A stretch of 64,000 nucleotides of DNA from positions 116,606,242 through 116,670,241 of the forward strand of contig BSWB01000006.1 in assembly GCA_033239125.1 (NCBI GenBank), in the 5' to 3' direction. Positions within the stretch are counted from its first letter, which is position 1. Each line of letters starts with the position of its first letter. Positions 43,903-56,534 of this stretch are shown here, piece after piece. The position numbers and the translations under genes are program-made. The notes below the pieces were generated by a model that saw nothing but the letters and a program-made list of their open reading frames with translations, was not told the origin of the DNA and did no database searches. This DNA comes from Fagopyrum homotropicum (Eukaryota > Streptophyta > Magnoliopsida > Caryophyllales > Polygonaceae).

Positions 43903-44509
43903 CTAAACCTTGTAAATAATGAGCCCATGATCATCATGGGTTTGAAACGACCAGATTTGAATAACATCCCCTGCGCAAAACTGATTCTCATGCAAAAATA
44001 TCATAGACTCACTAGTTAGAGCAAACCACCAACTACTGTTCATCTCGTCATAATTGCAATTTGCATCTCAAACAAAGGATTCGACAATGAAAAGGGTCGA
44101 CCACCATAACCCTGAGTTTGTTCTTCAGCTTCCTCTTTCCACCAAAAACATACTTCTGAATCAAGTGTTCCTCTTTAAGGTGCAAGAAGATCTTATTGAT
44201 CATCTTTCTGGACAAAGTGAGGCGAGTGTGATTATGGTTCATGTTTGTGGTGGTGTGTCTCTTTCTCAAGATCAGTTGTATGTTTTCTACGTCACCGCCC
44301 TTCACAATAACAAAACAACGGTATCTTTGAGGGAGTTCTTGGCGTTTAGGTGGGACAAGTCATGGGCGCTCCAACTTGAGATTGGGCTTAACATCATCAT
44401 TGTCATCGTTGAGGTTGATCACAATGTCAAAGAGCTTCAATCCCGACTGTTCATCATTATTGCGGTTTATCAACACTTCAAAGAACTTGGTAATGGGCTT
44501 AACATCCAT
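43903..44509 (-). pseudogene. B3-domain pseudogene copy 5
   Basis: Carries the shared 1-base deletion in DPFTV (near 44087), and an Arg-to-TGA change in the KRPRLV segment (caagtcatgggcg near 44356) shared with copies 13, 14 and 15. A 169-codon frame on the plus strand here is the antisense of this copy. Confidence 0.7.
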
Positions 44510-44688
44510 CACGAGCAGCATCGATCAAAGAAGAAAGAAAATGAAGCGTTAGAAAATGAGTGATGGCCGATTGAAGGAGGAAGATGGTCATTCATATATC
44601 AACTGAAATCGTTCGTTATATTTTGGGAAACAAAATACTTTCCTAAATTAAATTTTAGGATTGTAGGTTGTATTGTAACGACGGGGAT

Positions 44689-45285
44689 CTAAACCTTGTA
44701 AATAATGAGGCCAATATCGCGATGGAGTTGAAACGACCAGATTTGAATATCACCCTCTACACAAAACCGATTCTCATGCAAAAACTTCATCCAATTACTA
44801 GTTAGAGAAAACCACAAACTACACTTCTTTTCATGATAGTTTCACTTTTTTATCTTCATGGGACGCATCTCAAATAGAAGATTCGACACCGTAAAAGGGT
44901 TGACAACCATAACCTTGAGTTTGTTTTTAAGCTTCTTGTTTCCAGCTTCAACATACTTTTGAATCAAGTGTTCCACTTCAAGGTGCAGGAAGCTCTTCTC
45001 GATCATCTTTTTGGACAAAGTGAGGCGAGCATGATTACGGTTATTGTCTGTACTTATGCTTTCATCATCACCGCCCTTCACAAAAACGAATCCACGGTAT
45101 TTTTCAGGGAGTTCTTGGCGATAGGGTGGGACAAGTCTTGGGCGTTTCATCTTTAGACTGGGCTTAGAATAATCACAGTCGTCGTTGAGGTTGATCTTAA
45201 CGCCGAAGAGCTTCAATCTTGGTTGTTCTTCATGATTGCGGTTTATCAGCACTCCGAACAACTTTGTACTAGGCTTAACATCCAT
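44689..45285 (-). pseudogene. B3-domain pseudogene copy 6
   Basis: The longest N-terminal open stretch of the array (about 148 codons). It lacks about 10 codons around LILRKRLTT and has a Trp-to-TGA after MKIKK near 44842, which cuts off the last B3 strands. Confidence 0.7.
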
Positions 45286-45464
45286 CACAATCGGCGTCGA
45301 TCAAAGAAGAAAGTAAATGAAGCGTTAGAAAATGAGAGATGATCGATTGAAGGAGGAAGATGGTCATTTATATATCAACCGAAATCATTCGTTATATTTT
45401 GGGAAACAAAATAATTTCCTAAATTATATTTTTGGATTGTAGGTTGTATAGTAACAATAGGCAT

Positions 45465-46087
45465 CTAAACCTTGTAAAAAATGAGGCCAAGATCGCCATA
45501 GAGTTGAAACGACTAGATTTGAATAACATCCTCTACGCAAAATCGATTCTCATGAAAAGCTTCATCCAATCACTGGTTAGAGCAAACCACCAACTACTCA
45601 TTTTATTGTCATAGTTCCACTTTGCGATCTTCATGGGACGCATCTCAAACAGAGGATTCGACACCGTAAGAGGGTCGACCACCATAACCCTGAGTTTGTT
45701 CTTAAGCTTCTTGTTTTCACCATTAACATACTTTTGAATCAAGTGTTTTGCTTCAAGGTGCAAGAAGCTCTTCTCGGTCATCTTTATGGATAAAGTGAGG
45801 CAAGCATGTTTGTTGTTCTTCTATATAGTGGTGAGTCTCTTTCTCAAGATCAGTTGTATGCTTTCTTCGTCACCTCCCTTCACAACAACGAAATCACGTT
45901 ATCTTTGAGTGAGTTCTTCGAGATTGGATGGGACAAGTCGTGGGTGCTTCATCTTGAGATTGGAATTAACATCATCACCGTCGTCATTGAGGTTGATCAC
46001 AACACCAAAGAGTTTCAATCCCGACTATTCTTCAAGATTGCGGTTTATCAACACTCCGAACAACTTGGTACTTACCTTAACGTCTAT
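45465..46087 (-). pseudogene. B3-domain pseudogene copy 7
   Basis: The start codon is ATA (gtctatc at 46082). A 2-base deletion at about 45553 (catgaaaagc versus catgcaaaaac) shifts the frame in the last B3 helix. Confidence 0.7.
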
Positions 46088-46273
46088 CAAGAGCAACGAT
46101 GATCAAAGAAGAAATAAAAAAATGAAGTGTTTAAAACAAAGGAGTTATAATCAATTGAAGGAGGAAGAGGGTCATTTATATATCAATAGAAATCATTCTC
46201 TCTATTTTAGGAAACAAAATACTTTCCTAAATTATATTTTCGGATTGTAGGTTATAGTAGCAGCGACAACCAT

Positions 46274-46462
46274 CTAAAACTTGTAAATAATGAGGTCATG
46301 ATTGTCATGGAGTTGAAACGACCAGTTTTGAATGACATCCCCTACTGAAAACCGATTCTCATTCAGAAACTTCATACACTCACTAGTTAGAGCAAACCAC
46401 CAACTACTCTTCTTCTCGTCATAGTTCCACTTTGCGATCTTCATGGGACATATCTCAAATAG
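46274..46462 (-). pseudogene. B3-domain pseudogene copy 8, internal deletion
   Basis: Only the last roughly 55 codons remain. A deletion joins MRPMK-equivalent sequence directly to the 5' flank (tcaaatagaagaaacgacga). Copy 16 shows the same deletion, showing that the block was duplicated afterwards. Confidence 0.7.
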
Positions 46463-46821
46463 AAGAAACGACGATCAAATAAGAAAGAAAATGAAGCGTT
46501 TAGAAAATGAGCGATGATCGAATTCATGGAGTTACAAAATATCTTATTTATTTAGCAAAATGTTAAAAAAAATAGAGTAATAATATGTACGGTTGTTCAT
46601 GTGTTAAACACCCACAAGAGGGATGAAGTAGCGCTATTTGTTTGTTTCAAAATTCGATACTTGATAAACTAACAAAATTTACACTCTTAAACTAGTGATT
46701 TGATCATGAATCAAAATTGAATAATCCTACTTACAAAGTACATATGGCTAAGATTTGAATTAACCTAACTCATAATCACCATTAGTTGCAGGTTGGAGGT
46801 TGTAGTAGCAACGGGAACCGT

Positions 46822-47447
46822 CTAAACCTTGTGAATAATGAGGCTAAGATCGTAATGGAATCGAAACGACCAAATTTGAATAACATCTCCCGTGCAAAAC
46901 CGATTATCTGCAAAAACTTCATCCAATCACTAGTTAGAGCAAACAACCAACTTTTTCTTCTTCTTATCAAAGTTCCACTTTACGATCTTCATGGTACGCC
47001 TCTGAAATAGAGGATTTGTCACCGTAAAAAGAGCCGACCACCATAACCATGAGTTTTTTTCTTTAGCTTCGTGTTTTCACCATCAACATACTTTTGAATG
47101 AAGTGTTCCTCTTCAAGGCATAATAAGCTCTTCTCGATCATCTTTTTGGAGAAAGTAAGGCAAGCGTGATTAGAGTTCATGTTTGTAGCGGTGAGTCTCT
47201 TTCTCAAGATTAGTTGTATGCTTTCTTCGTCACCAACCTTCACCACAACGAAACCACGGTATCTTTGAGGGAGTTCTTGACGATTGGGTGGGATAAGTCT
47301 TGGGCGCTTCATCTTGAGATTGGGCTTGGCATCATCACCATCGTCGTTGAGGTTGATCACAACACCGAAGAGCTTCAATCCCGATTGTTCTTCAAGATTG
47401 GTGTTTATCGGCACTCCGAAAAACACGATATTAGGCTTAACATCCAT
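46822..47447 (-). pseudogene. B3-domain pseudogene copy 9
   Basis: ATG at 47447; 142 codons are open up to a frame change at KLKKKTHGYGG (extra T in gagtttttttc near 47055). It is paralogous to copy 17, with which it shares the long 3' spacer. Confidence 0.7.
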
Positions 47448-47817
47448 CAGGAGCAGCGATGATAAAAGAAGAAAGAAAAATAAAGCGTTTAGAAAAGGAG
47501 AGATGATTGAATCAATGGAGTTACAAAATATCTTATCCAGTTAGCAAAGTCTTGAAGAAAACAGAGTAATAATATGTACGATTGTTTATGTGTTAAACAC
47601 CCACAAGTGGAATGAAGTAGCATTATTTATATGTTTCAAAATTGGATACTGATAAACTAACAAAAGTTGCACCCCAAAACTAGTGTTTTGATCATGAATC
47701 TAAATTGAATAATCCTACTTACAAAGTACGGTAAGGCTAATATTTGAATTAACCTAACTCATAATTACCATTAGTTGTTGGTTGCACGTTGTAGGTTGTA
47801 GTAGCAGCGGCAGTCAT

Positions 47818-48268
47818 CTAAACCTTGTGAATAATGAGGCCAAGATCATCATAAAGTTGAAACGACTAGATTTGAATAACACGTCCTGCACAAAATTGAT
47901 TCTCATGCAAAAACTTCATTCAATCACTGTTTAGAGCAAACCACCAACTACTCTTTTTATCGTCATAGTACCACTTTGCGATCTTCATGGGACACATATC
48001 AAACAAAGGATTCGACACCGTAAAAGGGTCGACCACCAAAGCCTTGAGTTTCTTCTTCAGCTTCTTGTTTCCACCATCAACATACTTTTGAATCAAGTGT
48101 TCCTCTTCAAGGCGCAATAAGCTCTTCTCGGTCATCTTTATGAGCAAAGTGAAGCGAGCGTGATTACGGTTAATGTCTACAGTGGTGAGTCTCTATCTCG
48201 AGATCAGTTTTATGCTTTATTCGTAATTGCCCTTCGCAATAACGAAACCACAATATCTTTGAGGGAGT
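47818..48268 (-). pseudogene. B3-domain pseudogene copy 10, N-terminus deleted
   Basis: B3 half open over 75 codons, then Trp to TGA after FALNSD (near 47920). The N-terminal half is lost at ggagttttatgattgtaggt, the same junction as copy 2. Paralogous to copy 18. Confidence 0.7.
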
Positions 48269-48301
48269 TTTATGATTGTAGGTTATAGTAGCTACGACAA
48301 C

Positions 48302-48925
48302 CATTTAAACCTTGTAAATAATGTGGCCAAGATCGCCATGAAGTTGACACGGCCAAATTTGAATATCATCCTCTGCGCTAAACCAATTCTCATGCAAAAA
48401 CTCCATCCACTCACTAGTTATAGCAAATCACCAACTGCTCTTCTTCTCGTCATAGTTCCACTTTGTGATCTTCATGGGACACGTCTCATATAGAGGATTC
48501 GACACCGAAAAGGGTCGACCACCATAACCCTGAGTTTGTTCTTTAGTTTCCTATTTCTACCAAAAACATACTTTTGAATCAAGTGTTCCTCTTCAAGGCG
48601 CAAGAAGCTCTTATCGATCGTCTTTCTAGGCAAAGTGAGGCGAGTGTGATTATAGTTTGTCTGTAGTAGTATGTCTCTTTCTAAAGATTAGTTGTATGCT
48701 TTCATCGTCTCCGCCCTTCGCAATAACGAAACAACGATATGTTTGAGGGAGTTCTTGGTGATTGGGTGTGACAAGTCTTGGACGTGTCATCTTGAGATTG
48801 GGCTTACCATCATCAACGTCATCGTTGAGGTTGATCACAATGCCAAATAGCTTCAAATCCGATTGTTCTTCAAGATTGCGGTTTATCAGGACTCCGCACA
48901 ACTTGGTATTGGGCTTAACTTCCAT
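48302..48925 (-). pseudogene. B3-domain pseudogene copy 11
   Basis: ATG at 48925. The N-terminal half is open; a deletion near 48655 removes bases around TTTDMNRN, and the shared DPFTV deletion (caccgaaaag) is present near 48507. Confidence 0.7.
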
Positions 48926-51387
48926 CAGGAGGAGCGATGATCAAAAAAGAAAGAAAATGAAGCGTTTAGAAAAGGATCGATGATCGATTGAAGGAAGAAA
49001 GAGGGTCATTTATATATCAACAGAAATCATTCTTTATATTTTGGAAACAAAATACTTTCCTAAATTATATTTTAGGATTGTAGGCTATAGTAGTTGTTAC
49101 GCTAGAATTGGAGCGCGAAACGCGTCCGAGGCAAGAATGTCAAAAACTTGTTCGTCCAAAACGTGCACACAAAAGTATTAAATTTATAACTCGTAATATT
49201 TTCCTAATCTACCTAGCGAACCCACATTGTATGAGTCGTTTCGTAGCAAGGTTGGTATTCTGAGGTCGGACACAAAAACCAATGTGAAATCAAATCATTC
49301 AAGTGATCATGAGTAGTGCAAATCTAGACTAAGAAAAGGGAAAGGAATAAAGAAATCAAAATCATGATATTTTTGGTTGGATTTTATGGTGATAAATCAA
49401 AGATCAAGGTCATGCAAGGTTATCAAGTAAACAAGCAACACAAACACAATTAATATAAGAAAACGGATTCTAGAGATCAATATTTCCAGTTATGGCATTG
49501 GACTTAAGCTTCAAAACATCAATGACAAAGTTGTGGTTGTTATGGGAAAGGGTGTTTCTCTTATGAGAAAAATTACGGGGGAGGTCTCATGTTCCACTAA
49601 TCTTGCACCAAGGTTCCTATTACCGGGTAAGTCTCAAGGAACTAAGGTAGAGAATTCTACACAAACCGGATCACTACCTAAGGGTCAAACCCATCCTTAC
49701 CGGGTAAGTCTCGTTAAAGGTAAGTCTTACACAACAATCGTAGCACACTCAATCCAATAGAGGCTTTTACACTTCTACTACGTAGGGTTTATCATCTATA
49801 CCTAAGAGCGGAAATTACCGTGTAAGTCTCATTCCGTACTTAGTTTGCTAACATTAGGTCACCCTAAGCTAGATTCAACTCAACAAACACTAGGATTTAA
49901 ACAATCTAACATCCCAACATACATGTTCATCAATTACGGACAATAGAAGCAAAATCTCGGGTGGATCATGAGCATCTCGGCCGAGATAATATGACGAATA
50001 GGCCGAGATTTTATTTTGAGTCAGGTTTTGGGCACACAAATAATCCTAAACTAACATTCAAGTCCATTCTATCGTCATACAAGCCATAACTATCTATCCA
50101 TCACCCTATAATCACAACTACTTAGCCTACAACATGCATTTCAGGAACAAAAGTCATCATACAAACACAAATGCAATCCATAGAAAGAAGATGAAGTGAA
50201 AGCAATGAAACTTAGCTGAATAAGAGTTCAAAGTAAGTCTTACAACACTCCAATGGTAGCTCTAAGTCAGATTCTTACAATACTTCCACAACATCCACTA
50301 CTACAAAAAGGACTTTATAATCCGGTTAGTTGAGGGTTTATAATCCGGACCTGCACCGGATTAAAGGTTAGGGGTGTATTTGCCCCCAGGTTTTATAATC
50401 CGGGCGTTTTTTTGCCAAGCACCGGTGTATTTGCTAGGTTCATTTTGCCCTGTTTTTGGATCGTTTGTTTGCCCAGATTATTTGACATTTTATAATCCGG
50501 ATAATGGACTACATATAATCCGGATGTGGAACATCTGGATTATATAAGTGATCAAATATCCGGATTATATGAAACGTATATAATCCAGAGGAACATCCGG
50601 ATTATATAGTTGTGTAAAACACCGGAATATTTCCTTTTTTTTATAATCCGGACTAAGATAAACGGATTAAGAAGTTTAGTGGTGGCGTCATTGGGTGAGG
50701 TTAATATACACCGGATACTTACAACCGGATTATTATAATTTTGACTTTATACACCGCCAACATATATCCGGATTATTTTCTCTCTATTTTTTTTTATATA
50801 TTTCATTCTATTTTCGAATATATCACATGTAACATTTGATTTAAATCCAATAATCGATTTTTCACACATTTGAATTATACCAAAACATAATAAACCTGCT
50901 CATTAATTGTCATAAACTAAAACGAGCCATGAAAACATGTTTACAGCCATTGCTAAACTTTAACCATACGCCTAAACAAACGAAACTAGAAAAACTTAGT
51001 CAGTGAGTTACAAGATTCAAAAGACAATTACTGATATGAGTCGTTCAAGGTACTTTGATTCTTCTTAAGGACCTCGTAATCAAAACAATTTTACCATCGC
51101 AAATGACCACTTTGCGGAAAATTTTAAACACTGTAATAAACAAAGGTATATAACACGTCACATAGAGACAAACTATAAAAGAACAAACTTCAAAATATAG
51201 ATGTCATAAGCAGTGTATGAGAAGAAAATTAAGCATAAATACTTGTCAAAATTCTTGTTGAGACAAAACATAAGAAATGTCATGCATAGATGTTACTTGA
51301 GATGTCATGCAATACTATACCACTATAATATTTGTTTATTAGTAAGTAACAAAAAACATTGCCTAAATTACATCACTTTTTACATAC

Positions 51388-51664
51388 CTAAAAGACGAGT
51401 TGAAGCAAATATTCTAACCACTCTTTTCGGATTTGATCAACCTCGCCATCGGAGTAAATACTCTTTCTACCATACCACTGTAAAATAATATAATTATATT
51501 AGAAGTTAAATTGATATAGCACGATAAAAACAAAGAATGTTAATTTAAAAAGATTGGAGAACATACTATTTTTGGGACAGTGTCACTTTTTCTTAGTATT
51601 ACCTCCCACATAAACCTCAACACATGGTACCCACAATCTATCAAAGTTGTTTGACATGGACACT
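51388..51664 (-). pseudogene. Ulp1-type (C48) cysteine protease exons in the CACTA element
   Basis: Two minus-strand exons are recognisable. The one at about 51664-51567 encodes CQTTLIDCGYHVLRFMWEVI, containing the Gln and Asp-Cys-Gly active-site pair of Ulp1 SUMO-protease-like C48 enzymes. The one at 51477-51388 encodes WYGRKSIYSDGEVDQIRKEW and ends EYLLQLVF-stop, the usual C-terminal pattern of CACTA-associated protease proteins. Splice sites fit (donor GTATGT at 51566, acceptor CAG at 51478). An upstream block near 51790-51850 (GYLYCNLGKKKPRTQILWNV) may be another exon. The catalytic His exon was not identified. Confidence 0.6.
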
Positions 51665-52084
51665 ACAACATAAATACATAATTTAATAAATTATATCATG
51701 ACATGTTTAATTTTACAAAAAACAATAGTATACATATTTGATATAAAATATAAGTAAAATTTAAAAATATAGATTTTACCTTTATGACATTCCATAAAAT
51801 TTGTGTTCTCGGCTTTTTCTTTCCCAAATTGCAATATAAGTAGCCCGTTGTTTGATGGTACCAACACCGATTTCAGGAGATATCAAAGTTGGACAAAAAA
51901 ATCTGAACATATCACATGATTTGCTATGAGTTTCCCACAAATATCTACAACAACGTCCGGGGTAATATATTACAGTTCATTCTTTGTGCATAAAAAAAAA
52001 TTGTCGAAACATACCTCATATATATTGATACATGACACATTTGTATGTGCAATCTGTCGAGGATGACCTGAACTGGTTCCGCGT

Positions 52085-52637
52085 TCATAGAGAAGCCAAT
52101 ATGTTTATGATTAAAAAGATTTTTCGGAATTTGGACATCCCAAGTTTACCATCACCAAATTCTTCTAACATCCAACGAAAATCGTCAACCAGACTCGGAA
52201 TAGAATCCATATCCAAGGGTTTGATTATAGATTCTTTGGTCAAGGATTTACCCTTATTTACTTCTGTTAATGATTCCGGGGAGCCCTTCACATTAGTGAT
52301 TACATTAATAAATATAAAAATAAAATCTAAGATTACTTGTAAAATTATACACACTTTCATGATAACTTACCATGATGGGCTTCGCAAGATGATCATACCA
52401 CTTGATGTATTGGCCCACTGAATCTGACAATTTATGAACTTCTTCGGTAATGAATGGCACATCAACTTCACCTCTTTTGGTTGGATCAAACTTCTGATAG
52501 TGATAATAAATAACAGTTTTCTCCATCATCAATGCTAGGGTGCAATGCATATATAAGAAAGATAAATTTAAACCAAAAGATAAGCTCCTAGCTGCTACAA
52601 CACATAATAAGGACAACTCTAGCAGGAACTCCAGCAA
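52085..52637 (-). pseudogene. DUF8039-like / CACTA accessory protein fragment
   Basis: Minus-strand coding-like blocks include VDVPFITEEVHKLSDSVGQY followed by IKWYDHLAKPI, which resembles the region before the protease in plant CACTA proteins (DUF8039-type, SDxxGxFVxWP). Further down are GKSLTKESIIKPLDMDSIPS and LVDDFRWMLEEFGDGKLGMS. Frames change between blocks, consistent with introns or decay. Confidence 0.45.
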
Positions 52638-52866
52638 ACCAGTGAAAACAAGCCCAATAGACGCTGTTGACAGAGAATTAGAAGCAGAGGATCAAGTGAC
52701 AATATATAAAGAGATGGTGACACAAGAAAGATTAGATAACATTAAGTTTTGCTCTTTTGGTTGGATCAAACTCCTGATAGTGAGAATAAATAATAGTTTG
52801 CTCCATCATCAATGCTAGGGTGCAGTACATATATAAGAAAGATAAATTTAAACTAAAAGTTAAGCT
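52481..52866. repeat. Direct repeat of about 110 bp around a coding-like segment
   Basis: Bases 52481-52588 and 52751-52866 are about 90 percent alike (tttggttggatcaaac ... atataagaaagataaattta). Between them, 52589-52750 reads on the plus strand as SSRNSSKPVKTSPIDAVDRE and LEAEDQVTIYKEMVTQERLD, opposite in orientation to the protease remnants. It could be a captured gene fragment or part of the transposon's own protein. Confidence 0.5.
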
Positions 52867-54953
52867 AAAGTTCAAATATTTGAAGGTGTTGAATTGTAAG
52901 CGTAAAAAGAAAAAGAGAATGTTTTGTGCAAAATAATATAAACAAGGGGTTGATTTGTGTAATTTAACCTACATATTCTTTTTAAGTTCCATTGGCTGCC
53001 TCTCATGAAACTTCAACATATCCTATCTCGATAAGCACCAATAAACAAATATTTCCCACATTGGGATATATCATCAAATAGGAAATTAATTAAAAAAAAA
53101 TAGCACTGAGTGCAAGAAAACAAGGATTTCCTTCAAATTTGCTTCTGCATCATTGTATTTTCAACAGGTTTTGTAGTGTAACTATACAGTTCCTACTTCC
53201 TACACTTCTGATTTAATTTATTTTCTAGTTCTTGCAGAATCAAAAGTGTGTCCCAATTTAGGACCTTGCTGCCGAATTTAGGTTGAGAACACAAGACTGT
53301 ATATATACATATCACATGAAGAAATGTGGCCGACTATATTAGACGTCAATGTAGAGTCAGTATTTCGCATCTGGCTAGCAAGTCTAACAAGTTCATTGAC
53401 TTGGAGCCTAAAGCTCAACTATTGGAAGAACGATAGAAGCATATATAATAGACAAAAACACAGTTCAAGATGTAGAGTAGGCAAAAATTGCAAGAGTGAA
53501 AAGAGTTGTTCTGCTCATCATACAATAAACCTGCGGCAGCAGTATTATAACAAATTGGGATGAATAAACTACTGTTTTCAGTTCAAGAAGTAGTGATAGG
53601 CGTACAACGTACATAGAAAACGATAGAAGCATAGTAGACAAAAATGCAAACCGTCCAATTCATAGCATATAAGACTTTACCTCTGATTTGAGAATGATTC
53701 TTCAAAAACCAATTCAAGAACGAATTGTCACCCTCTTCAGTGTCCACAGTCGGTTTCAAGCAAACATTTGAAATCTAAACCTCAAATAAAGAACCCTAAA
53801 GCAAACATTGCAAGAGTGAAAAGAGAGTGGAATTAGCTTAAACAGAGGATGTATTAGCACAGGAAGGGCAAAGATGGAGATAAGCTTACCGATTTGAAGA
53901 TTGTTAAAGGAGCAGTTGATCAAAGATTTTCTAAGCCCAGCGAATTGATCGAAAGAACCCTAAAGTCGACGAATATAGATGAAAAAAGGGGTAGAGGGTG
54001 CGCAGGGGAAAAGTAAAGCGGGATAGTTTCTGCCTTGAGAACGGGAGACCCTTAGTAATCCGGGAGTGCATTACAACTTAATGACTTGCCAGTTTGGAAA
54101 ATTGTTTATATATCTTTATATTCCGATTTTTCACAAAACCGGGTTATTTGGGTTATCAAATAATCCGGGGGTTCATATTATGGTGTATTTGTACCACTTA
54201 TCACATAATTTAGCAAAGTTTATATTCCGAATTGTAATCAAACCGGATTATAATTATTTATTGATCCTATTTCTTATTTTATAATCCATAAATTACACGT
54301 CCGGATTATATGTCATGGAATATAAATCCAATTTTGTAGTAGTGATCCTCTTCAAAACCTCTCAAACCTCACTTCAATCTCTCAAATCTAAGTTTTAATC
54401 TAATCTAATGTATCCCAAGAACACCCACCAAGGGGTTGGGAGAGAGTTGGAAGGAACCCTCAAACGTCAGCCTACATTGCCAATGTTATAGTTCACCGAA
54501 GGTAAGGAAAGGTCAAGCAAAGGAATCGTGTGACAAGTGTCGAATCTCGCCAGAACAAGAATCTCGGGCCAAAATCTCGGCCGAGATTCATGTGGATGAA
54601 CCGAGATTTCCAACTTCAGATTGCCTTGGATCATCAAGTCATGAGTTGGTGCAATTCTTGCACCAACTAGGGCTCTTGTGTTCTTCTTTGCTCCAAGCTT
54701 GAATCCTTCGGAACTTTGGATATGAACCGCCACGAGGCTTGATCCTCGAGTATGTCAATAACGTTCAAAAGATTGCCGAAATACCTACAAAACCAACAAA
54801 AACTCGTGTAGACATCATTTCTAGCAATATGCCTCGATTAAGCGTAAATGTCAGAAACTAATTTTGATTCATGCATGAATAAGGGGGGAAACTACCTAAA
54901 TGAGTGCCTAATCTAATGTCATAAATCATGTCATAAGTAGCAGACGCAAATAT

Positions 54954-55548
54954 CTAAACCTTGTACATAACGACCAGATTTGAATAACATTCCCTGCACA
55001 AAGTCGATTCTCATGCAAAAACATCATCCAATCATTAGTTAGAGTAAAACACAAACTACTCTTCTTCTCGTCATAGTTCCACTTTTCGATCTTCATGGGA
55101 CGCATCTCAAACAGAGGATTCGACACCGTAAAAGGGTCGACCACCATAACCTGAGTTGGTTCTTAAGCTTCTTGTTTTCACCATCAACATACTTTTGAAT
55201 CAAGTGTTCCGCTTCAAGGTGCAAAAAGCTCTTCTCGACCATGTTTTTGGACAAAGTGAGGCAAGCATGATTACAGTTCTTGTCTACAGTGGTGAGTCTC
55301 TTTCTCAAGATCAGTTGTATGCTTTCTTCCTCATCACCCTTCACAACAATGAAATCACGGTATCTTTGAGGGAGTTCTTGGCAATCGGGTGGGACAAGTC
55401 TTGGGCGTTTCATCTTGAGATTGGGATTAGCATCATCACCGTCGTCATTGAGCTTGATCACAATGCCGAAGAGCTTCAATCCCGATTGTTCTTCAAGATT
55501 GGGGTTTATCGGCACTCCGAAAAACTTGATATTAGGCTTAACATCCAT
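54954..55548 (-). pseudogene. B3-domain pseudogene copy 12
   Basis: ATG at 55548. Open for about 140 codons, then a 1-base loss (ataacctgag versus ataaccctgag near 55150) moves the rest of the domain into another frame (DPFTVSNPLFEMRPMKIEKW). Its 3' flank is split by the insertion at 49094-54935. Confidence 0.7.
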
Positions 55549-55729
55549 CAGGAGCACCGATGATAAAAGAAGAAAGAAAATAAAGCATTTAGAAAAGGAG
55601 CGATGACCGATTGAAGGAGGAAGAGGGCCATTTATATATCAGCTGAAATCATTCGCTATATTTTAGAAAACAAATTACTTTCCTAAACTATTTTTTAGGA
55701 TTGTAGGTTATAGTAACAAAGACAACAAT

Positions 55730-56353
55730 CTAAAACTTTTAAATAATGAGGCCATGATCGTCATGGAATTGAAACGAACAGATTTTGAATAACATCCCCT
55801 GCGCAAAACCGATTCTCATGGAAAAACTTCATAGACTCACTAGTTAGAGCAAACCACCAACTACTCTTCTTCTCGTGATAATTCCACTTTGCGGATTTTA
55901 CGGAACGCATCTCAAACAAAGGATTCGACACCGAAAAGGGTCGACCACCATAACCATGAGTTTCTTCTTCAACTTCCTCTTTCCTCCAAAAACATACTTT
56001 CTAATCAAGTGTTTCTCTTTAAGGCACAAGAAAATCTTATCGATCATCTTTCTGGGCAAAGTGAGGCGAGCGTGATTACGGTTCATGTCTGTCGTGGTGT
56101 GTCTCTTTCTCAAGATCATTTGTATGTTTTCTTCGTCTCCACCCTTTGTAATAACAAAACAACGGTATCTTTGAGGGAGTTCTTGGCAATTGGGTGGGAC
56201 AAGTCATGGGCGCTTCAACTTGAGACTGGGCTTAGCATCATCACCGTCGTTGTTGAGGTTGATCACGATGCTGAAGAGCTTCAATCCCAATTGTTCTTCA
56301 TGATTGTGGTTTATCAGCACTCCGAAAAACTTGGTACTAGGTTTAACATCCAT
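55730..56353 (-). pseudogene. B3-domain pseudogene copy 13
   Basis: ATG at 56353. Has both subfamily lesions: the TGA in KRPRLV (near 56206) and the DPFTV 1-base deletion (near 55935). The 200-codon plus-strand open frame across it is antisense. Confidence 0.7.
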
Positions 56354-56534
56354 CACGAGCAGCATCGATCAAAGAAGAAAGAAAATGAAGCGTTAGAAAA
56401 CGAGCGATGGCTGATTGAAGGAGGAATATGGTCATTCATATATCAACCAAAATCATTCGTTTGTATTTTGGGAAACAAAATACTTTTCTAAATTATATTT
56501 TAGGATTGTAGGTCGTAGTAGTAACGACAAGCAT

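Larger units (their letters stand above)
50296..54344. mobile_element. CACTA (En/Spm) transposon
   Basis: The ends are CACTACTACAAAA at left and its complement ttttgtagtagtg at right, flanked by a perfect 3-bp duplication ATC (50293-50295, 54345-54347). Subterminal regions (50316-50770 and 54055-54330) are packed with tataatccgg in both orientations, the expected transposase-binding repeats. The 4-kb length and absence of a recognisable TNP2-type transposase make it non-autonomous. The interior carries protease-like and DUF8039-like remnants on the minus strand. Confidence 0.9.
49094..54935. mobile_element. LTR-like insertion in the B3 array, host of a CACTA element
   Basis: B3 3' flank sequence stops at 49093 and resumes at 54941, with AGTAG on both sides (49089-49093, 54936-54940). 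Without the CACTA the insert is about 1.8 kb, non-coding, beginning ttgttacgctagaattgg. It contains taccgggtaagtctc-type phrases three times (49622, 49698, 49817) and palindromic atctcggccgagat modules at both ends (49974-49987 and 54574-54587). Size and target duplication suggest a solo LTR, but its ends are not clean TG...CA. Confidence 0.5.

Noticed and set aside
55889..56491. 200-aa plus-strand open frame as a novel gene
   Set aside because: It lies exactly antisense to B3 copy 13, whose minus strand shows the recognised B3 pattern. Kept only as a low-interest observation.
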